This document shows, piece by piece, positions 6,903 through 10,397 of a stretch of DNA of 10,397 nucleotides; the first letter of the stretch is position 1, and the number at the start of each line of letters is the position of its first letter. A model generated the notes under the pieces. The model was not told the origin of the DNA and did no database searches. It worked only from the letters and a program-made list of their open reading frames with translations. The translations under genes were made by a program, and so were the position numbers. The DNA is taken from positions 1-10,397 of the forward strand of contig JAITAR010000093.1 in NCBI GenBank assembly GCA_031284025.1, in the 5' to 3' direction. This DNA comes from Rickettsiales bacterium. Lineage in GTDB: Bacteria > Pseudomonadota > Alphaproteobacteria > Rickettsiales > UBA1997.

Positions 6903-8312
6903 TTAGACGACTGTAGCATCAGTCTGTGAAGGAGGTAGAGCATCTCTTATTTTGCCAACTACACTTTTAAGGACAACATCTAGTGTAGCACTATCTCTAC
7001 ATTCAACCATAACTCTCAGGAGCTGTTCAGTGCCAGATTTTCTCACCAGAATTCTTCCAGTATCACCGAGTATTTTACTCTGTTCATCTATAAATGATTT
7101 GATATCCTCCAATTCCAGTGGGTTCTGTTGCCCTTCACCGAATTTAATGTTTTCTAACTTCTGTGGAACATTGTCGTAGACTTTAGCCAATTCGCTCAAT
7201 TTTACTTTGCTGTTTTGTCGTTTTGCCAGCTGCAATATTGATGATACTTGCAGTCCACAGCATATGCCATCTCCCGTTGTTGAATAATCCCCCAGTATTA
7301 TGTGTCCAGATTGTTCCCCTCCAAGATTCAGATCATTTTTCCTCATCACCTCTGCTACGTACCTATCTCCAACGTCGGTCCTCAGAACTTCAATGCCCAA
7401 ACTTTTTAGATATAGCTCCAGACCTAGATTAGACATCTGTGTTATAGCAATGGCGTTATTTTTCAGTTCATTTTCATCTAGCATTTTACGGGCGAGGAGA
7501 GCAATAATTCTATCTCCGTCAACTATATTACCTTTCTCGTCGACAATTATAATTCTATCCGCATCACCATCGAATGCCATGCCCAGATCTGCATGTTCCA
7601 GCGTAACCATTTTTTGTAGGAGTTCTGGTCTGGTAGAACCACAACCATCGTTAATATTAGTGCCATCTGGCTGGCATCCTATTTTTACAATTTCCGCACC
7701 CAGCTCCCAAAACACCGTTGGAGCTACTTTATAGCTGGCACCGTTAGCACAATCCAAAACCATCCTTATTCCCTGAAGAGTCATATTTCTCGGAAAACTA
7801 CTCTTCACGTACTCTATGTAGCGCTGTTGATATATATAGTTGTCCGATCTCCAAACTCTACCTATTTTGCTATCTATGGGAAGATTCTTCCCCAGTTGTT
7901 CACTATCTATAATAGTTTCTATCTCCTCCTCAATTTTATCAGGGAACTTTATGCCATTGGAATCAAATAGTTTTATTCCATTATCATAGTAAGGATTATG
8001 AGATGCGGAAATCATTATTCCTAGACTACATCTCATAGATTTTGTCAGCATAGCTATTCCTGGAGTTGGTATTGGGCCAATCATAAATACTTCATTCACC
8101 CCCCCCGCAGTTAGACCAGCAGTCAGCGCCGATTCGAGCATATAGCAGGACAACCTTGTATCCTTACCTATTACCACTCTTACCTTTCTCTGGATACTTT
8201 TCTTCAGAGTCTGCGCTACAGCCAGACCTAATTTCAGAGCAAAATCTGCAGTCATAGGAAATATATTCGCTCTAGCTCTTATTCCATCCGTACCAAAATA
8301 TTTTCTAGGCAC
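6903..8312 (-). CDS. glmM: Phosphoglucosamine mutase
   Basis: Converts glucosamine-6-phosphate to glucosamine-1-phosphate, the step before GlmU makes UDP-GlcNAc for peptidoglycan and lipid A. The four mutase loops are visible: KYFGTDGIR (4-12) at the start, the phosphoserine loop ISASHNPYYDNGIK (101-114, S104), metal loop DGDADR (248-253), sugar loop GGEQSGH (331-337) and phosphate loop RKSGTEQLLRVM (424-435). The FGTDGIR and GEQSGH pair is diagnostic for GlmM rather than phosphomannomutase. At 469 residues it is slightly longer than the usual 445-450, mostly from a C-terminal tail. The start is GTG at 8312-8310, chosen because AGGGTG lies 5 nt upstream and the protein begins right before the conserved motif. 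Residues 69-72 are encoded across a run of eight Gs. It is transcribed away from dnaA. In many bacteria glmM follows folP; here folKP is in the window but not adjacent. Confidence 0.96.
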   Translation of the reverse strand: MPRKYFGTDGIRARANIFPMTADFALKLGLAVAQTLKKSIQRKVRVVIGKDTRLSCYMLESALTAGLTAGGVNEVFMIGPIPTPGIAMLTKSMRCSLGIMISASHNPYYDNGIKLFDSNGIKFPDKIEEEIETIIDSEQLGKNLPIDSKIGRVWRSDNYIYQQRYIEYVKSSFPRNMTLQGIRMVLDCANGASYKVAPTVFWELGAEIVKIGCQPDGTNINDGCGSTRPELLQKMVTLEHADLGMAFDGDADRIIIVDEKGNIVDGDRIIALLARKMLDENELKNNAIAITQMSNLGLELYLKSLGIEVLRTDVGDRYVAEVMRKNDLNLGGEQSGHIILGDYSTTGDGICCGLQVSSILQLAKRQNSKVKLSELAKVYDNVPQKLENIKFGEGQQNPLELEDIKSFIDEQSKILGDTGRILVRKSGTEQLLRVMVECRDSATLDVVLKSVVGKIRDALPPSQTDATVV

Positions 8313-8317
8313 TATGA

Positions 8318-8323
8318 CACCCT
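8318..8323 (-). promoter_or_regulatory. Shine-Dalgarno of glmM
   Basis: AGGGTG on the minus strand (8323-8318) lies 5 nt before the GTG start at 8312. This supports the non-ATG start; no in-frame ATG lies close to the conserved N-terminal motif. Confidence 0.7.
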
Positions 8324-8535
8324 ATCAGCAACATTGTTAACGCTATGACAGTAAATTCCATAGCAGAAAAGTAAATACTTTAGTAGTGGTCACCAATAGT
8401 CTAATTTTAACCTATTCCATTAAATTCTCCCAGAGGTCATTTTTTGCGATCTGCCCTATCTATTGTTGATTTTTTCCATAGCTACCTAGTTCACTGACCA
8501 ATCATAATTTACCATTTTTACCCAAAGATTTTAGG

Positions 8536-8550
8536 TTAATATTTAATTAA
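8536..8550 (+). promoter_or_regulatory. CtrA-like site TTAA-N7-TTAA upstream of dnaA
   Basis: TTAA-TATTTAA-TTAA is an exact fit to the full CtrA half-site pair of alphaproteobacteria. CtrA gates replication and cell-cycle genes in Caulobacter and is conserved in Rickettsiales. The surrounding AT bias makes a chance match quite possible, so this is only a candidate. Confidence 0.25.
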
Positions 8551-8709
8551 TTATCATTTTATGTTATAAAATTGGTTATACTCCGATTACCGGTTTTAGA
8601 CTTTGTCAATAGGAAATAAAATTCTTTCGAAGAAAAATGTACTTTACAGTCTCCAGAGAATGTCTACAATCGGTGGGTAGTTTTCCAGTTTATTTTCAAT
8701 ATTTTTTCT

Positions 8710-10158
8710 ATGGTCTGTGGTGTTATGGATGCAGCAGTGGCAATGGGTGGTTTCTGTGATTGGAAAGAAGTGGCCACCACTCTGCGAAGAGAATTCGGCG
8801 ATGACGTATATAACAGCTGGCTAGCGGAATTAGAGCTAGTGTCTTTGACAGACTATGAGATAGTGCTGTCCGTTCCCACCAATTTTGTGAGAGATTGGCT
8901 GCTGAGAGAATACTTCGAGGAAAGAACTCGAAATGCCAGAGGAGAACGGCAATGTCTGCGAAGAGGCATAAAGCAGGTGTTGCTAGACTATTTTCCCAGG
9001 CTGGTTTCCTTTAGCGTGGTGGTACGTCGAGAGGAGAGGAAAATTCCCATTATTCCTAGCAAGACCACCAGCATTTCACCACATGGCAATGTTTACAGTC
9101 TAGGAACAGAACTTAACAGAAACTACACCTTTGACAGCTATGTGGTAGGTACCGCTAACAAATTGGCCTTTGAGGCAGCTAGAAATTTTGTAGAAGGAGA
9201 TAAACTAGGAAATCCTCTATTTATCTATGGAGGCGTCGGCCTAGGCAAAAGTCATCTATGCCAGGCCATCGCCTGGGCTATGGGTGGCGGTGGAGGAGAA
9301 AAGGGGATAGTCTACCTCTCCGCAGAGAAATTCATGTACTTGTTTGTCCAGGCCTTGAGAACTCAGGAAATAGGTAGCTTTAAGGAAAGACTGAGAAACG
9401 TAGATGTTCTTCTGGTAGATGATATCCAATTCATAACAGGAAAGGATAAAACTCAAAGAGAATTTTTTTACACCTTCGACACTTTGGTGGCCGATGGCAA
9501 GAAGATTGTCCTGGTCTGTGACAAAGCTCCTGCCAATCTGGAGAGTCTAGATGAAAAACTCAGATCTCGCATGAATGGAGGACTGCTAGTGGCCATAGAG
9601 GAATTCGATTACAGCCTTAGATTAGCTCTAGTCAAAAAAAAGTCAGAGGAGTTGAAACTAAATCTTAGAGACGATCTTCTGGAATTTCTAGCGAAAAAAT
9701 TAAATAGAAGCTGCAGAGAGATAGAAGGATGCCTACGTAGACTGTTTCTAAAACAGAGCGTACTAAATACAAAATTTGAGAAAATAGCTGATCTAGAAAA
9801 TGTCCTGGCGGATAGCCTAGACTGTATGGCCGACGAAATGCCGGAAATAGAAACTATACAGCGAAAAGTTGCCGAGCACTTTGGCCTATCCCCTGTGGAT
9901 CTCAGATCCAAAAAAAAACATAGAGATCTAGTGATCCCAAGACATCTAGCCATGTACCTCAGCAGAGAACTTACTTCCCTTAGTCTTTTGGAGATAGCAG
10001 AGAAATTTGGCAGAAAAAACCACAGCACTGTGATACATGGCATAAATCACGCTAAAAGGTTGGTGGAGACGGAGCAAGAAATGTCAACGATTGCCCGAGG
10101 TATATTGGGTCAATTTAGTAGAAGCAGAAAAGAAGTATCTCATACCCATCCATGTTAA
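8710..10158 (+). CDS. dnaA: Chromosomal replication initiator DnaA
   Basis: DnaA is the AAA+ ATPase that binds DnaA boxes and melts the replication origin. Domain I is at about residues 17-105, domain II is very short (about 106-134), domain III begins at LNRNYTFDSYVVG (135-147), and domain IV covers about 375-482. Walker A is GGVGLGKS (174-181, with S where T is usual), Walker B VLLVDD (233-238), the arginine-finger box VII LRSRMNGGL (284-292) and sensor II REIEGCLRR (336-344). The DNA-binding signature reads IAEKFGRKNHSTVIHG (429-444) instead of the usual FGGRDHTTVxHA, and VIPRH (408-412) replaces VRPRQ. A five-glycine run lies at 192-196. The protein is complete and of normal length. The start at ATG 8710 has no Shine-Dalgarno; ATG 8725 is an alternative, and the homology begins only near residue 18. 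It is divergent from glmM and convergent with the outer-membrane gene, 41 bp apart. Confidence 0.96.
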   Translation: MVCGVMDAAVAMGGFCDWKEVATTLRREFGDDVYNSWLAELELVSLTDYEIVLSVPTNFVRDWLLREYFEERTRNARGERQCLRRGIKQVLLDYFPRLVSFSVVVRREERKIPIIPSKTTSISPHGNVYSLGTELNRNYTFDSYVVGTANKLAFEAARNFVEGDKLGNPLFIYGGVGLGKSHLCQAIAWAMGGGGGEKGIVYLSAEKFMYLFVQALRTQEIGSFKERLRNVDVLLVDDIQFITGKDKTQREFFYTFDTLVADGKKIVLVCDKAPANLESLDEKLRSRMNGGLLVAIEEFDYSLRLALVKKKSEELKLNLRDDLLEFLAKKLNRSCREIEGCLRRLFLKQSVLNTKFEKIADLENVLADSLDCMADEMPEIETIQRKVAEHFGLSPVDLRSKKKHRDLVIPRHLAMYLSRELTSLSLLEIAEKFGRKNHSTVIHGINHAKRLVETEQEMSTIARGILGQFSRSRKEVSHTHPC

Positions 10159-10199
10159 TCCCGTACAAAATTAGGGAGTTAGGGTATAAGTTTTAAATT

Positions 10200-10397
10200 C
10201 TAAAAACTATAGCCCATCACAGCACCAACAGAAAACGATCTATAGCCACTAGCACCCCTATAGCTGCCATCCAAAGAAACTGACACATTTTTAGCCAACT
10301 GATAGCTGCAGCCCAGAGCCACAGAGCCAGACAGTTTGCCCACCTCCGTACCTCTACTTTTCAATTTGCCCGAGCTGGAGTATTCTCTAAGGCTGGC
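10200..10397 (-). CDS. Outer-membrane beta-barrel protein, C-terminal fragment
   Basis: On the minus strand an open frame runs in from the right edge and ends at TAG (10202-10200), giving the last 65 residues of a larger protein. It consists of alternating polar and hydrophobic stretches rich in Gly, Ser and Tyr, such as GSVALGCSYQLAKNVSVSLD and YRSFSVGAVMGYSF. It ends in a C-terminal phenylalanine preceded by Y-S, the signature recognised by the BAM complex for outer-membrane insertion. This pattern fits the last strands of a porin-like, OmpA-like or autotransporter barrel; which family cannot be told from this fragment. A single Cys is present. The stop lies 41 bp past the end of dnaA, so the two genes converge. 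The start and the rest of the gene are outside the window. Confidence 0.65.
   Translation of the reverse strand, partial: ASLREYSSSGKLKSRGTEVGKLSGSVALGCSYQLAKNVSVSLDGSYRGASGYRSFSVGAVMGYSF

Larger units (their letters stand above)
8313..8709. promoter_or_regulatory. Divergent glmM-dnaA intergenic region
   Basis: About 400 bp without a gene that must hold the promoters of both glmM (leftward) and dnaA (rightward). It contains an AT-rich core (8536-8580), a TTAA-N7-TTAA element at 8536-8550 that matches the alphaproteobacterial CtrA site, TATA-like boxes at 8565-8570 (TATAAA) and 8577-8582 (TATACT), and short direct repeats (CTATGACA at 8312 and 8343; TTCCATAGC at 8356 and 8474). No perfect DnaA box (TTWTNCACA) was found; the nearest is TTTTCCATA at 8472-8480 with one mismatch. 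No tRNA or small RNA was recognised. Whether it also serves as a replication origin cannot be decided from sequence alone. Confidence 0.5.

Noticed and set aside
6893..6906. Inverted repeat CTAAA-AGAA-TTTAG between the converging mutase genes as a terminator
   Set aside because: The stem is only five A/T-rich pairs, overlaps the glmM stop codon and lacks a T-run on either side.
7223..7734. Overlapping plus-strand ORFs (69 and 144 codons) inside glmM
   Set aside because: They are antisense to a fully conserved glmM reading frame, have Ser/Pro/Leu-rich shadow composition and no Shine-Dalgarno.
8472..8480. TTTTCCATA as a DnaA box
   Set aside because: It has one mismatch to TTWTNCACA at a normally invariant position and stands alone; in such AT-rich DNA this is expected by chance. 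It is kept only as a suggestion in the DnaA finding.
8577..8627. Minus-strand TTGACA (near 8603) with TATAAC downstream as a glmM promoter
   Set aside because: The spacer is about 23 nt, outside the workable range for a sigma-70 promoter, and it lies about 270 bp from the glmM start.
9609..10043. Minus-strand ORF of 144 codons inside dnaA
   Set aside because: It is the antisense shadow of the DnaA C-terminal half; its Arg/Ser/Phe-rich product matches nothing I recognise.

Overview
The window is an AT-rich bacterial chromosome segment that looks alphaproteobacterial, most likely from a host-associated lineage of the Rickettsiales or Holosporales type. The evidence is a circularly permuted (two-piece) tmRNA gene, an HPPK-DHPS fusion whose DHPS half has the MHNLG and GHSRKS style that I associate with Rickettsiales proteins, a DnaA with a very short domain II, and a general AT bias. 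The assignment is inference from gene content; no species is named.

Layout. 15-2954 (+) is a PreP-type M16C zinc metalloprotease with an N-terminal membrane anchor. It is followed 16 nt later by folKP (2971-4230, +), a two-domain folate enzyme. 4231-4891 has no protein gene; its right half holds an ssrA (tmRNA) gene on the minus strand (about 4450-4768), with acceptor piece first and coding piece second, a readable tag AKDNFANVALAA and a good promoter at 4775-4802. 4892-5455 (+) is an acetolactate synthase small-subunit (IlvH-type) ACT protein with no catalytic partner in view. It is followed closely by an AlgC-type phosphomannomutase/phosphoglucomutase (5475-6866, +). This converges on glmM (6903-8312, -, GTG start). 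A gene-free stretch of about 400 bp (8313-8709) separates glmM from the divergent dnaA (8710-10158, +). At the right edge, 10200-10397 (-) is the C-terminal end of an outer-membrane beta-barrel protein that starts beyond the window.

Functionally this is mostly housekeeping. glmM feeds UDP-GlcNAc for peptidoglycan and LPS, the AlgC-type mutase supplies Man-1-P or Glc-1-P for surface sugars, folKP makes dihydropteroate, DnaA starts replication, and tmRNA rescues stalled ribosomes. The items most worth a second look are the permuted tmRNA with its very short inter-piece segment and unusual T-loop, the apparently orphan IlvH, DnaA substitutions at positions that normally contact the DnaA box, and a run of eight Gs inside glmM. 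I found no defence system, CRISPR array, insertion sequence, tRNA or rRNA gene.
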